Source of the DNA: Dysgonomonas mossii DSM 22836
GTDB lineage: Bacteria; Bacteroidota; Bacteroidia; Bacteroidales; Dysgonomonadaceae
Length of the DNA: 64,000 nucleotides
Reading direction: 5' to 3'
NCBI RefSeq assembly: GCF_000213575.1
Contig: NZ_GL892004.1
Span: forward strand, 372,001 to 436,000
The number at the start of each line of letters is the position of its first letter. The first letter of the stretch is position 1. The translations under genes were made by a program, and so were the position numbers. Below are positions 1 through 9,569 of this stretch, in pieces. The notes below the pieces were generated by a model that was not told the DNA's origin, made no database searches, and saw nothing but the letters and a program-made list of their open reading frames with translations.

Positions 1-434
1 ATGCATGCTATAGGGTTCTGTATGATAGTCTCGAAGCAGAGGATGCAATGCAAGAGAGCTTTCTGAAAGCATTTTCGAGTTTGGATAACTATAAAAATTC
101 AGTTCCTTTCGAGGCATGGCTTGTAAGGATAGGCATTAATACATCTATTGACAAGCTGAGGAAAAGAAACTTGGAGACTGTCGATTTCAACGAGAATATC
201 AACTATGATATAGTAGACTCGGATGATAGCGAAGAGTGGGAGCAGATATTGGATCGTGTAGAGCAGGTCAAAACTGCAATAACGAAGCTGCCGGAGTCGA
301 GCCGGTTGATTGTAAATCTTTACCTTATAGAAGGGTATGACCACGAAGAGATTAGTGAAATTCTGAATATAGCACCCGGAACGGTGCGTATACAATATAT
401 GAGGGCAAAACAAAAATTATTGGAACTCGTCTAA
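1..434 (+). CDS. ECF-type RNA polymerase sigma factor (5' end outside window)
   Basis: Redirects RNA polymerase to a small regulon. The open frame continues upstream from codon position 3 with no start, so the gene begins before the window; the ATG at 48 lies inside the conserved region 2 (EDAMQESFLKAF) and is not the true start. Region 4, with its helix-turn-helix, follows at the C-terminus (LPESSRLIVNLYLIEGYDHEEI, then a GTVRIQYMRAKQKL recognition helix). Region 1.1 and region 3 are absent, as usual for ECF factors. The stop is 15 nt from the next gene, which looks like its anti-sigma partner, so this is probably the first gene of an operon running to 3017. Family assignment is firm; the regulon is unknown. 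Confidence 0.9.
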   Translation, partial: ACYRVLYDSLEAEDAMQESFLKAFSSLDNYKNSVPFEAWLVRIGINTSIDKLRKRNLETVDFNENINYDIVDSDDSEEWEQILDRVEQVKTAITKLPESSRLIVNLYLIEGYDHEEISEILNIAPGTVRIQYMRAKQKLLELV

Positions 435-449
435 AAAAGGAGGGAAGGT

Positions 450-995
450 ATGAATGACATAAGAAAAAAAATAGATAAAAACAGAGACTTGTTTGATGAC
501 CAAGAACCATCATTCGGACACATGGAGCGATTCGAAGCTCTATTGAAAAGTAAGAATGAAGAAAGCTTGAAGAACGAAAAACGAGTGAAACGGGTACGGT
601 TTATAAGTGCCATATCTGTGGCGGCATCCATTGCCATACTAATAGCCGTTGTTGTTAGATTCTCTACACCTGACAATACAGGAGGAAATATTCCTGCACC
701 GGAGGTCATTGGAGCAACAGATGAATTTAAAACAACAAATGATTATTATAATCAGAAAATGGAAGCTAAGATTGCCGATATAATGTGTAAACTGGCATAT
801 ACAGATACCGAAAATCAGGCGCGACTGACCAAGGATATACAGAGGATAATAGATGGTAATAATGATTTTATCAACGAAATCTCTAAAAATGAAGATAAGG
901 ATATGGCTATTCATTTTTTGGTGAAACATTATAGAACGAATATCCATGTACTCGAGAATATAGATCAAAAACTAGGAAAATATACCAAATGCTAA
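450..995 (+). CDS. probable anti-sigma factor, single-pass membrane protein
   Basis: 181 aa. A charged cytoplasmic N-terminus of about 50 residues precedes one hydrophobic segment at about 51-69 (RFISAISVAASIAILIAVVV) and a hydrophilic C-terminal portion of about 110 residues, presumably periplasmic. Similar small proteins follow ECF sigma genes in Bacteroidetes and hold the sigma factor at the membrane. No zinc-binding HxxxCxxC motif is seen, so it is not a ZAS-type anti-sigma. An unusually good Shine-Dalgarno (aggagggaagg) sits just before the ATG, notable in a phylum that rarely relies on SD pairing. The role is inferred from position and topology. Confidence 0.65.
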   Translation: MNDIRKKIDKNRDLFDDQEPSFGHMERFEALLKSKNEESLKNEKRVKRVRFISAISVAASIAILIAVVVRFSTPDNTGGNIPAPEVIGATDEFKTTNDYYNQKMEAKIADIMCKLAYTDTENQARLTKDIQRIIDGNNDFINEISKNEDKDMAIHFLVKHYRTNIHVLENIDQKLGKYTKC

Positions 996-1007
996 TATAA
1001 TTAAGGG

Positions 1008-2312
1008 ATGAAAAAGTATATATTGTTTATCGGTTTGTGCAGCCTTGCTCTAATTCAATTAGGAGCATCGGAAAAGATAAAGGGTGATCTGCCTCAAGAC
1101 TCTATTAATGGAAAAGGAAGATTTAATATAGAAATTCCGAACATAGAGATTCCGGATATGAATTTGGACTTCGATGCCCTTAATCTTGATTATAAGTTTG
1201 ACTTCAACTTTGATACTACCCAGTGGTTGGCATGGAAGGAAGATTTTGAAAAATCCGGTGTCAAAAACCTTAAGGAATTGGAGAGAAACTTGAAAGTGAA
1301 TAAAGAAAGATTGTCGGAATTGGGTAAAAATCTGAAGTCCAGATCCAATAATGATAATTTGAGTGTCTTTTCAAATAATCAGAAAGGAAAAACTCCCGAT
1401 CGAATTGAGACTAAAACGTACTCTAACATTTCAGAAATTGATATCTCTCATAAATATGGGAATATATTTGTAAGGGAATCCCGATCGAGGAATGTGGAGT
1501 TAGAAATTCAATATTTTAACAAACTTAATCGGAGAAATCCTGTTAGAATTTCAGAGGAGAAAGGAGTGTTGGCTATAGCTAGTCTCGGCTCCAGTGCAAA
1601 TCAAATCGACTTAGTGATAAGTATTCCACGCAATGTTAAACTTAATGTAGATCTAAAATATGGCAGATTAAAAATGAATGAGTTCAATGCACCTTTTTCA
1701 GCCAATCTGTCTTATAGTACCTTCGATGCGGAAAGCTTTTCGGGAGCCAGACCAACCATTAAGGATAAGTATGGAAAAGTGACGATAAGCAAATTGCAGG
1801 ATGCCGTTTTGTCGACTTCTTATTCGAAAGTAAAGATAGATAAGGCGAATAGACTAGACTTGTCGGGAGCTTATAGTGACTTTGTATTGAATGATGTGCA
1901 AGCTATTTCGGCTCAGTTGTCTTCTACCTCGGGCGATTTTAAAATAGGCTCGTTGGGAGAGATGGATGGTAAATTTAATTATGCCGACATATCGATTGAT
2001 AACCTCCGCTCCAGAATGAATGTAATTTGCAACTATTCTGATGTAAAGGTTAATTCAATATCTCCAAATACAAATATCAATGTAAAAGGAAACTACTCTG
2101 ATGTGGTATTAAGCGTTCCCGATAACGTAGGAGCTTCATTTAATGTTGTGTTGGTTCAAGGAGATATGACTGTGTCGAAAAAATATACGGTGAAATATAC
2201 TGAGCAAACCGAAACCTCAACTACAGTTACCAAAAAAGGGCAGATAGGGACTAAAAGACCAACAGCTACCATTACTGTATCGAGCAATTATGCAGATGTA
2301 AAAATAAAATAA
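1008..2312 (+). CDS. secreted DUF4097-like beta-helix protein
   Basis: 434 aa with an N-terminal signal peptide (ILFIGLCSLALIQLGAS). Residues 40-125 are acidic and probably helical; the rest is a ladder of short repeats about 20 aa apart built on an aromatic-(G/S/A)-(N/D/K)-hydrophobic pattern: KYGNIFV, KYGRLKM, KYGKVTI, SYSKVKI, AYSDFVL, NYADISI, NYSDVKV, NYSDVVL and finally NYADVKIK at the C-terminus. This is the signature of DUF4097/DUF2807-type right-handed beta-helices. It starts 12 nt after the anti-sigma gene and ends 12 nt before a GIN-domain lipoprotein, so all are probably co-transcribed. Cell-envelope location is likely; the biochemical function is unknown. Confidence 0.7.
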   Translation: MKKYILFIGLCSLALIQLGASEKIKGDLPQDSINGKGRFNIEIPNIEIPDMNLDFDALNLDYKFDFNFDTTQWLAWKEDFEKSGVKNLKELERNLKVNKERLSELGKNLKSRSNNDNLSVFSNNQKGKTPDRIETKTYSNISEIDISHKYGNIFVRESRSRNVELEIQYFNKLNRRNPVRISEEKGVLAIASLGSSANQIDLVISIPRNVKLNVDLKYGRLKMNEFNAPFSANLSYSTFDAESFSGARPTIKDKYGKVTISKLQDAVLSTSYSKVKIDKANRLDLSGAYSDFVLNDVQAISAQLSSTSGDFKIGSLGEMDGKFNYADISIDNLRSRMNVICNYSDVKVNSISPNTNINVKGNYSDVVLSVPDNVGASFNVVLVQGDMTVSKKYTVKYTEQTETSTTVTKKGQIGTKRPTATITVSSNYADVKIK

Positions 2313-2324
2313 AACAAACAAGAA

Positions 2325-3017
2325 ATGAATATTATGAAATTTATCGGTATCTCTATATTAAGTATCATCGTATTGTTCGTCTCGTGCGGATCGTCTAAAA
2401 CTTCACATGTTGAAAAAATAAATCTGAGTCCGTATAGCGGTATTGAAGTTAAGTCGGGTATTGAGATTTATTTCTCTTACGGAAGAAGCTATACTGCGCA
2501 AATAGATAGCCCGGAGCCTATAAATGTATATGTAGAAAATGGTATTTTGAAAGTGAATAGAAAAGGTAAAAGCAATAAGAGAGTGAAAGTATATCTTACA
2601 GCAAACAATATAGAATCTATAGCACTTTCGGGTGGATCAAAGTTTTCTACCGACGAACTCAAAAATAAGACGGGAATATCTATTGCAGCTTCAGGAGGTT
2701 CTAGTTTTGATATAAAGAGACTGGAGTCGAGGGTATCTAATATTGCTGTTTCGGGTGGCTCTCGTTATAATATAAATGAAGTGAGGTCAGAAAAGTTAAA
2801 TATTGCCTCCTCCGGTGGAAGTACTTCGTCTTTGGATATAAAGAGTGCGAGGGCTGCAAGTGTGGCGGTAAGCGGAGGCTCTAATGTTGTGTTGGCAGGA
2901 TCGGTTGAGAGTATTTCGGTTATTAGCTCGGGAAATGCCAATGTAGATATTGTAAATCTTAAATATAAAGACATTCAGGCAAATACCTCAGGTAGAGGAC
3001 GTATTCAAAGAAGATAA
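2325..3017 (+). CDS. GIN-domain (DUF2807) lipoprotein
   Basis: 230 aa. The signal peptide ends in a lipobox (IVLFVSCGSS), so this is probably a lipoprotein. The body carries repeated turns of the head GIN domain, including ALSGGSKF, AASGGSSF, AVSGGSRY, ASSGGSTS and AVSGGSNV, one per roughly 20-25 residues, predicting a beta-helix. It closes the sigma-factor operon and is followed by a strong terminator at 3041. The family is called putative auto-transporter adhesin head, but its actual role in Bacteroidetes is unresolved. Family recognition is firm. Confidence 0.8.
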   Translation: MNIMKFIGISILSIIVLFVSCGSSKTSHVEKINLSPYSGIEVKSGIEIYFSYGRSYTAQIDSPEPINVYVENGILKVNRKGKSNKRVKVYLTANNIESIALSGGSKFSTDELKNKTGISIAASGGSSFDIKRLESRVSNIAVSGGSRYNINEVRSEKLNIASSGGSTSSLDIKSARAASVAVSGGSNVVLAGSVESISVISSGNANVDIVNLKYKDIQANTSGRGRIQRR

Positions 3018-3040
3018 TCGTAATTTAGTGAATATATACG

Positions 3041-3068
3041 GCCGGAAATCAAATTTCCGGCTTTTTTT
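3041..3068 (+). terminator. rho-independent terminator of the sigma operon
   Basis: A perfect 9-bp GC-rich stem (gccggaaat/atttccggc) with a 3-nt loop is followed by seven T residues. It lies 24 nt after the GIN lipoprotein stop. Confidence 0.9.
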
Positions 3069-3134
3069 ATTTTCATCTCCGGCATTGTTTTTATTTCTTC
3101 TGCCACTATTCTTACTATATTGCAATATTTTGTA

Positions 3135-3142
3135 TAATTTTG
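3135..3142 (+). promoter_or_regulatory. promoter -7 element upstream of gltX
   Basis: TAATTTTG matches the Bacteroidetes -7 consensus TAnnTTTG and lies 24 nt before the gltX ATG. No clear TTTG -33 element is at the expected spacing. Confidence 0.35.
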
Positions 3143-3166
3143 TAGCCTCTTTAAAAAAAATAAAGT

Positions 3167-4681
3167 ATGTCTCAAAAAGTTAGGGTGCGTTTTGCACCGA
3201 GCCCGACCGGACCACTTCACATTGGCGGGGTACGTACGGCATTATATAATTATCTCTTTGCAAAAAAAAATAACGGAGATTTTATCCTTCGTATAGAAGA
3301 TACCGATTCGCAACGTTTTGTGCCGGGTGCAGAAGAATATATCATCGAAGCTCTCACATGGTTGGGTTTAAAGTTTGATGAAGGTACTCATATTGGAGGT
3401 ACTCATGCTCCATATCGGCAATCGGAGAGAAAAGAGATTTATAAAAAATATGTAGATATACTTATCCAAAAAGGAGCAGCTTATATTGCTTTCGATACTC
3501 CCGAAGAACTCACGGCTAAGCGTGAAGCTGTGAGTAACTTTCAGTACGATGCTTCTACACGGGGAGAGATGCGAAACTCGTTGACCCTCTCTCAAGAAGA
3601 AGTACAGTCACTCATAGATGCCGGCAATCAGTACGTAGTCCGATTCAAGATCGAAGCAGGGCAAGAAGTGCTGGTGAATGACGTTATTCGTGGCGAAGTA
3701 AAATACAACTCATCGGTGCTCGACGATAAGGTTCTTTATAAATCGGCAGATCATTTACCTACATATCATTTGGCGAATATCGTAGACGATCACCTGATGG
3801 AGATAACACACGTCATCCGTGGCGAAGAATGGTTGCCTTCAGCCCCTTTGCATGTATTATTGTATAAGGCTTTTGGATGGGAAGATTCTATGCCTCAATT
3901 TGCTCACCTTCCGCTTTTGTTGAAGCCCGAAGGAAATGGAAAATTGAGCAAGCGTGATGGCGACCGTTTAGGTTTTCCTGTTTTTCCATTAGAATGGAAA
4001 GACCCGCAGAGTGGTGAGATTTCGTCAGGCTACCGTGAAAGTGGCTACTTGCCCGAAGCTGTAATCAATTTCCTTGCTCTTCTGGGATGGAATCCGGGGA
4101 ATGATCAGGAAATAATGTCGATGGAAGAACTTATTCAACTTTTTGCATTGGAAAAATGTAGTAAGAGCGGAGCCAAATTTGATTATGAAAAAGGAAAGTG
4201 GTTCAATCACCAATACATCCAATTGAGACCAAATAGCGAGATTGCCGCAATTTTTTATCCTATACTGCAAGATAAAGGGATAGAATCTCCGTTACAATAT
4301 ATAGAAACAGTTGTCGGTCTGGTAAAAGAACGAGTAAGTTTCGTAAAAGAATTGTGGGATCAGGCTTCTTTCTTCTTTGTGGCTCCAACTGCTTATGATG
4401 AGAAGGTTGTCAAAAAACGTTGGAAAGAAGAGTCACCATCTCAATTGAGCGAGTTGGCAGAAGTTCTGAAAGGAATTGATGATTTCTCTTCTCACAATCA
4501 GGAAGAAATAGTGAAAGGCTGGATTGAATCGAAAGGCTATCATCTCGGCAATATAATGAATGCCTTCCGTCTGGCTGTTGTAGGGGAGTCGAAAGGCCCT
4601 CATATGTTTGATATTACGGCAACTATTGGGAAAGAAGAAACAATAGCCCGACTCGAAAAGGCAATCTTAAATATTAAATAA
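3167..4681 (+). CDS. gltX: glutamate--tRNA ligase
   Basis: Class I aminoacyl-tRNA synthetase charging tRNA(Glu) with glutamate. The HIGH-type motif is at residues 11-21 ([11 protein letters not shown]) and the KMSKS-type motif is KLSKR at 259-263. Catalytic Rossmann domain roughly 1-310, anticodon-binding domain to residue 504, a normal full length. ATG start preceded by an A-rich leader. A separate glutaminyl-tRNA synthetase lies at the right end of the window, consistent with this GltX being discriminating for tRNA(Glu). It is 7 nt upstream of the Kdo transferase gene and may be co-transcribed with it. Confidence 0.97.
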   Translation: MSQKVRVRFAPSPTGPLHIGGVRTALYNYLFAKKNNGDFILRIEDTDSQRFVPGAEEYIIEALTWLGLKFDEGTHIGGTHAPYRQSERKEIYKKYVDILIQKGAAYIAFDTPEELTAKREAVSNFQYDASTRGEMRNSLTLSQEEVQSLIDAGNQYVVRFKIEAGQEVLVNDVIRGEVKYNSSVLDDKVLYKSADHLPTYHLANIVDDHLMEITHVIRGEEWLPSAPLHVLLYKAFGWEDSMPQFAHLPLLLKPEGNGKLSKRDGDRLGFPVFPLEWKDPQSGEISSGYRESGYLPEAVINFLALLGWNPGNDQEIMSMEELIQLFALEKCSKSGAKFDYEKGKWFNHQYIQLRPNSEIAAIFYPILQDKGIESPLQYIETVVGLVKERVSFVKELWDQASFFFVAPTAYDEKVVKKRWKEESPSQLSELAEVLKGIDDFSSHNQEEIVKGWIESKGYHLGNIMNAFRLAVVGESKGPHMFDITATIGKEETIARLEKAILNIK

Positions 4682-4688
4682 CAAGAAG

Positions 4689-5930
4689 ATGCTGTTTTTT
4701 TACAATTTTGCTATATATCTATATGCGTTGATTGTCCGTCTTATTTCTCCTTTCCACAAGAAAGCCAGAAAGATGATTGTAGGACACAAGCAAACTTATC
4801 GGATATTGAGGCAGAACATAGATGCAAATGCTGAATATATTTGGTTTCATGCAGCTTCTTTAGGCGAGTTTGAACAAGGCCGTCCGATTATGGAAGAGCT
4901 GAAAAGAACACACCCTGAATATAAAATACTGCTTACCTTTTTTTCTCCTTCGGGCTACGAAGTAAGAAAAGATTATCCGCTGGCAGATGTGGTTTGCTAT
5001 TTGCCTTTTGATAAGAAACGGAACGTAAAGCGTTTCTTAAAGATTGTTCAGCCCAAGATGGCGATATTTATAAAATATGAGTTCTGGTACAATTTTGTAA
5101 ATCAGCTTTATAAAAGGAATATTCCGGTGTACATGGTTTCAGCGATCTTTCGTCCCAATCAGATATTTTTCCGTTGGTATGGAAGCGATATGCGCAAGTT
5201 GCTGAAAAAATATACATGTATATGCGTGCAGGATGAAAACTCTCGGAAACTATTATCAAATATAGGTATCACAAATGTTGACGTTTGTGGAGATACCCGT
5301 TTCGATAGAGTATTGGATATTCAAAAACAAGCCAAGCAACTTCCTATAGCCGAGGCTTTCGAGAAGAAAGCCAAGTCTGAGAATGAGAAGATATTTGTTG
5401 CCGGAAGCACCTGGCCAAAGGATGAGGATATACTGATCCCATACTTTAATATGACTACAGACCTTAAATTGATAATAGCTCCGCACGAGATTGATGAAGC
5501 TCACTTGAAGTACATCGAAAGCAACCTGCAACGTCCTCATATCCGCTATTCGAGGGCAACGCCCGGTATGATGGCAGACTATGACTGTTTGATTATTGAC
5601 AATTTCGGACTCCTTTCGTCTATATATAGCTACGGACAAGTAGCATACGTAGGAGGAGGGTTTGGTGTTGGTATACATAACATATTAGAAGCTGCAGTTT
5701 ACGATTTACCTGTAATATTTGGCCCGAATTTTAAAAAGTTCCGTGAAGCTCAGCAAATGATAGAATGTGGAGGGGGTTACTCTATTTCTGATTATCAGGC
5801 ATTCCGTGGTTTGATGGATGAGTTCCTTCAGTATGACGGAACACTCAATGCTGCCGGGTTACATGCCGGTAATTATGTACGCTCCAATGCCGGGGTTGTG
5901 AAGCGAGTAATGGCGGTAATCAATCTTTAG
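4689..5930 (+). CDS. waaA: 3-deoxy-D-manno-octulosonic acid transferase
   Basis: 413 aa, a normal length for WaaA/KdtA, which transfers Kdo from CMP-Kdo to lipid IV-A at the inner membrane. An N-terminal hydrophobic segment (about 2-20) is followed by a GT30-type N-terminal domain with WFHAASLGEFEQGRP at about 52-66 and VFIKYEFWYNF-like text near 120-130 (IFIKYEFWYN). The C-terminal nucleotide-sugar half has FVAGSTWPKDED, a segment rich in IIAPHEID, and GGGFGVGIHNILEA with PVIFGPNFKKF. These are the standard conserved blocks of the family. It follows gltX by 7 nt. Confidence 0.95.
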   Translation: MLFFYNFAIYLYALIVRLISPFHKKARKMIVGHKQTYRILRQNIDANAEYIWFHAASLGEFEQGRPIMEELKRTHPEYKILLTFFSPSGYEVRKDYPLADVVCYLPFDKKRNVKRFLKIVQPKMAIFIKYEFWYNFVNQLYKRNIPVYMVSAIFRPNQIFFRWYGSDMRKLLKKYTCICVQDENSRKLLSNIGITNVDVCGDTRFDRVLDIQKQAKQLPIAEAFEKKAKSENEKIFVAGSTWPKDEDILIPYFNMTTDLKLIIAPHEIDEAHLKYIESNLQRPHIRYSRATPGMMADYDCLIIDNFGLLSSIYSYGQVAYVGGGFGVGIHNILEAAVYDLPVIFGPNFKKFREAQQMIECGGGYSISDYQAFRGLMDEFLQYDGTLNAAGLHAGNYVRSNAGVVKRVMAVINL

Positions 5931-5953
5931 AGGCTTTATTTTGGCCTGTATCT

Positions 5954-5985
5954 TTTCTTAGAATAAAAATAATCTTGTAGATTTG
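5954..5985 (+). promoter_or_regulatory. candidate promoter of the 7TM-HD gene
   Basis: The -7 element TAGATTTG at 5978-5985 fits TAnnTTTG. TTTC at 5954-5957, 20 nt upstream, is a near match to the -33 TTTG. Confidence 0.4.
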
Positions 5986-6006
5986 TAATCTAAACCATAG
6001 TTTTTT

Positions 6007-8103
6007 ATGGCAAAAATCGACTATTATATCAGCAAGATAAAGATACCTACATCTGTCTTGTTCATCGCTGCAATCATTATTATTGTATATTTTTTACCGC
6101 GCGAGGGTAAATATAAATACAGTTATGAAGATAATCGGCCATGGCAATACGGCTTGCTAACAGCACCCTTTAAGTTTCATATACATAAGTCTGATGCACA
6201 GATACAAGAGGAGAAAGATAGCATCATGCAGACTTATCAGCCCTATTATCTGGCAGATGCGACAATCGAGAAAAAAGCAATATCTCAGGTTGTTCAGGAT
6301 GCTAGGGCAAGAAGTATTCCCGAGGATTATATAACCTATATAAACAGGAAGTTTACAGAGATATACAAAGCCGGAGTGATCTCTGCCGAAGATTATGAGC
6401 GTATTCAGGAACTCAATAAGAAGCAATTGATACTTCGCAGCGAAACAGCAAACAAAATTGCTGCAACCAGGCATATTGCATCCTTCTATACACCACGTCA
6501 GGCTTACGAAAAGATAATTGATGATGCTCCTGCCCATATTGATATAGGGCGTCTCAAAACATTTAACCTCAACAATTATCTGATAGCTAATATTATATAC
6601 GACGAGAGAATGTCGTTGGGTATCAAGAATGATATGCTACAACAGGTTTCTTTGTATGACGGAGAAGTACAATATGGCGAAAAAATTATAGACAGGGGGG
6701 AGATTGTAGATGCACGCCTCAAAAATATTCTGGATTCTTACATTAAAGAAGCAGAAGGAAAGGTAGGTACAAAGTCTAAACCGGGATGGCTTATCATGGG
6801 TGAGTTGGTTATGATTACGCTCTTCATAATGGCTCTGATGATTTATCTTCGTTTCTATCGTATTGAGGAGTACAGAAATAAAAAGAATGTCATCTTTATG
6901 TTGCTTATGGTTGTTATTTTCCCGGTGATAACGGGAATAATGGGCGACTCGAAGATGTTTACTCTGATGTATGTCATTCCTTTCGCTATACCTACCATTC
7001 TCATACGTACATTTATAGACTCGCGTACAGCTATTACCACGCATACCATTACAATACTGATATGTGCCATTATGTTTCCTCTGGCTCAGATGGCTCAGTT
7101 TATCACCGTTCAGATGTTGGTGGGATATATGTGTATCTTTAGCTTGCGGAATCTATCTGAGCGTTCTCAGCTGGTTGTCTGTGCCCTGCTGATACTCGTT
7201 ACATATATTGTGTCGTTTACGGGCTGGATTTTATGTACCGAAGGAGATATAGCGTTGATAAAAGAAAATTCGAGGGTTTACATCTATTTCTGTATCAACT
7301 TTGTTTTTGTCACTTTTGCTTATCTGCTGGTTTATGTTTGCGAAAGAGTCTTTGGCTTTATGTCGGAGGTGAGTATGATAGAACTCTCAAATACAAACAG
7401 GCCTCTCTTACAGCAACTTTCGGAGGTTGCTCCGGGTACATTCCAACATTCTATGCAGGTATCTACATTGGTTGTGGCTGCTGCTCATCGTATCGGAGCT
7501 AATGCTACGCTGGTGCGTACAGGAGCCTTGTATCATGATATCGGTAAAATGGTAAATCCGATTTTCTTTACAGAGAATCAGGTTGAGGGAATCGATCCAC
7601 ATGCCGGACTGACAGAAAAAGAGAGTGCCCGCATTATAATAGATCATGTAGCTGAAGGAGTAAGAATAGCTAAAAAGAATAACTTGCCGCAACAGATAAT
7701 AGATTTTATAGAAACTCACCACGGTAAAGGGAAAGCAAAATATTTCTATAATTCGTATGTAAATAATCATCCTGACGAAATCGTTGATGAAGAAGATTTT
7801 ACTTACCCCGGACCAAATCCGTTTACACGTGAGACGGCTATCCTTATGATGGCTGATACCGTGGAAGCCGCATCGAGAAGCCTTAAGGAGAATACGAAAG
7901 AAGCCATTACCGAATTGGTAAACCGCCTTATCGATTCTCAGCTGAGTGATGGTTTGTTCAAGAATGCCCCGATTACCTTTAAGGATATAGAACAGGTGAA
8001 AGAAGTGTTTTGCGACAAGTTGGTCAGCATGCGTCACTTACGTGTTGCCTATCCCGAGCTGAAGAGGGATGAGAATAAAGTAACCCGAGAAATAGAACAA
8101 TAA
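6007..8103 (+). CDS. 7TM receptor with intracellular HD hydrolase (PgpH-like)
   Basis: 698 aa. One membrane span near residues 18-33, an extracytoplasmic 7TMR-HDED-type domain to about 255, then about seven membrane spans (260-450) and a cytoplasmic HD phosphohydrolase. HD metal ligands seen: H481 (QHSMQVS), H510-D511 (YHDIGKM), the ETHHGKGKA region near 570, and a downstream MMADTVEAASR. This architecture is that of PgpH, a c-di-AMP phosphodiesterase in Firmicutes; the same activity here is inference. The gene stands between the Kdo transferase and a secreted protease, with its own candidate promoter. Confidence 0.9.
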   Translation: MAKIDYYISKIKIPTSVLFIAAIIIIVYFLPREGKYKYSYEDNRPWQYGLLTAPFKFHIHKSDAQIQEEKDSIMQTYQPYYLADATIEKKAISQVVQDARARSIPEDYITYINRKFTEIYKAGVISAEDYERIQELNKKQLILRSETANKIAATRHIASFYTPRQAYEKIIDDAPAHIDIGRLKTFNLNNYLIANIIYDERMSLGIKNDMLQQVSLYDGEVQYGEKIIDRGEIVDARLKNILDSYIKEAEGKVGTKSKPGWLIMGELVMITLFIMALMIYLRFYRIEEYRNKKNVIFMLLMVVIFPVITGIMGDSKMFTLMYVIPFAIPTILIRTFIDSRTAITTHTITILICAIMFPLAQMAQFITVQMLVGYMCIFSLRNLSERSQLVVCALLILVTYIVSFTGWILCTEGDIALIKENSRVYIYFCINFVFVTFAYLLVYVCERVFGFMSEVSMIELSNTNRPLLQQLSEVAPGTFQHSMQVSTLVVAAAHRIGANATLVRTGALYHDIGKMVNPIFFTENQVEGIDPHAGLTEKESARIIIDHVAEGVRIAKKNNLPQQIIDFIETHHGKGKAKYFYNSYVNNHPDEIVDEEDFTYPGPNPFTRETAILMMADTVEAASRSLKENTKEAITELVNRLIDSQLSDGLFKNAPITFKDIEQVKEVFCDKLVSMRHLRVAYPELKRDENKVTREIEQ

Positions 8104-8143
8104 TGTGCTCAATTTTAAATAAATTTTAATCCATTCACTTGTT

Positions 8144-9331
8144 ATGAGAAAATTACTTATTTTGCCTTTATTCCTGCTTATCAATCTGATTGTTTTTGCT
8201 CAGGAAGAAAACACAGGGTATGAGTTCACTGTGGTGAAACAAAACCCGATAACATCGATCAAAAATCAGGGGAATAGCGGAACTTGCTGGAGCTTTTCGG
8301 GAGTAGCTTTTCTTGAATCGGAGCTCCTTAAAATGAACAAAGGAGATCACGATCTTTCTGAGATGTATATTGTTCGTCGTAATTATGCCGATAAAGCGGA
8401 TAAGTATGTAAGAGTAGGAGGTAATCTAAACTTTGCACAAGGTGGTGCATTTGCCGATGTTGTAGAAACTTTGGATGTGTATGGCGTAGTTCCTAATGAA
8501 GTGTATGCCGGTCTTAACTATGGTGAGACTATTCATAATCATGGTGAATTGGAAGCTGCATTGAGTGGTTATGTAAAAGGAATTGCCGACAAAAAATCAA
8601 GCCGCATTTCTCCGGTATGGGGTGTTGGTTTCAACAGTGTGTTGGATGCTTATCTGGGTGCTGTGCCAAAAGAATTCCAATACAAAGGAAAAACATATAC
8701 TCCGCAGTCTTTAGCTCAATCTTTAGGGCTTACAAGCAAAAATTATGTGTCTATCACTTCATTCACACATCATCCGTTCTATGCTCCGTTTGCTATAGAA
8801 ATACCTGACAACTGGCGTTGGGCTCTGTCGTATAACGTACCTATGGATGAAATGATACAAGTAATAGACAATGCAATAAATAACGGTTACACTGTGGCAT
8901 GGGCTTCGGATGTAAGCGAAATAGGATTTACTCGCAATGGTATCGCTGTTATCCCCGATGATGAGGCTCCAGAGAACATTGGTTCAGATCAGGCTCATTG
9001 GTTAGGATTGTCAAAAAGCGAAAAAACTACCCGTTTGAAAGCAAAAGTAGATCAAGGTCCTGTAAAAGAAAAAGTAGTTACACAAGCAATGCGTCAGGCT
9101 GCATTTGATAGCCAGGAAACTACCGATGATCATGGTATGCAAATATTCGGGATTGTAAAAGATCAGAATGGTACAAAATATTATCTTGTGAAAAACTCAT
9201 GGGGTGAAGCAGGTAAATATAAAGGAATATGGTATGCTTCAGAAACATTTGTGAAGTACAAAACAACCAATATAATGGTTAACAAGGCTGCTGTTCCAGC
9301 TCCACTTGCCAAAAAACTGAATCTGAACTAA
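8144..9331 (+). CDS. secreted C1-family (bleomycin hydrolase-like) cysteine peptidase
   Basis: 395 aa with a signal peptide (KLLILPLFLLINLIVFAQ, cleavage near 20). Papain-fold catalytic residues are all visible: Q42 and C48 in NQGNSGTCWSF, H330 in DDHGMQIFG and N351 in VKNSWGE. The His/Asn spacing and the length are those of PepC/bleomycin hydrolase-type aminopeptidases, but the secretion signal makes this an exported Bacteroidetes variant. A strong terminator follows at 9353, so it is probably monocistronic or the last gene of its unit. Confidence 0.9.
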   Translation: MRKLLILPLFLLINLIVFAQEENTGYEFTVVKQNPITSIKNQGNSGTCWSFSGVAFLESELLKMNKGDHDLSEMYIVRRNYADKADKYVRVGGNLNFAQGGAFADVVETLDVYGVVPNEVYAGLNYGETIHNHGELEAALSGYVKGIADKKSSRISPVWGVGFNSVLDAYLGAVPKEFQYKGKTYTPQSLAQSLGLTSKNYVSITSFTHHPFYAPFAIEIPDNWRWALSYNVPMDEMIQVIDNAINNGYTVAWASDVSEIGFTRNGIAVIPDDEAPENIGSDQAHWLGLSKSEKTTRLKAKVDQGPVKEKVVTQAMRQAAFDSQETTDDHGMQIFGIVKDQNGTKYYLVKNSWGEAGKYKGIWYASETFVKYKTTNIMVNKAAVPAPLAKKLNLN

Positions 9332-9352
9332 TAGATTTCTATTATATAGCAT

Positions 9353-9391
9353 ATAGCCGTGGGAGGTTTCTCCTGCGGCTATTTTATTTTT
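9353..9391 (+). terminator. rho-independent terminator after the C1 peptidase
   Basis: ATAGCCG/CGGCTAT outer stem with an inner GGAG/CTCC stem and a TTT loop, followed by TTTATTTTT. Confidence 0.88.
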
Positions 9392-9502
9392 AGGTGCAGC
9401 ATCTCTAAATTTCTTTTAGTATTTGTTTAATAGCTACAAAGAGAATAATATAAAATTGTCTTATATTGTATTCTCTTTTTTAGTGTGTAGAAAGTGACAG
9501 AT

Positions 9503-9569
9503 ACAAAACATATCAAAAAGTGTCACTTTTGTCACCTTTTTATTATTTTTATGGCCTTATATGTTTTGT
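9503..9569. repeat. 11-bp inverted repeat enclosing the TGTCAC repeat
   Basis: Left arm 9503-9513 and right arm 9559-9569 are perfect reverse complements separated by 45 nt. The spacer contains the shared 26-bp repeat. Confidence 0.7.
9516..9541 (+). repeat. 26-bp dispersed repeat, copy 1
   Basis: The sequence is two TGTCAC cores 9 nt apart, flanked by A and T runs. It is identical over 26 nt to 46200-46225 in the same orientation. Confidence 0.85.

Noticed and set aside
48-434. ATG at 48 as the start of the first gene
   Set aside because: Sigma region 2 residues are encoded upstream of it in the same frame, so the true start is outside the window.
7408-8037. Long minus-strand open frame (209 codons) inside the 7TM-HD gene
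   Set aside because: It lies wholly antisense to a gene with clear conserved motifs and encodes no recognisable domain; a shadow frame.
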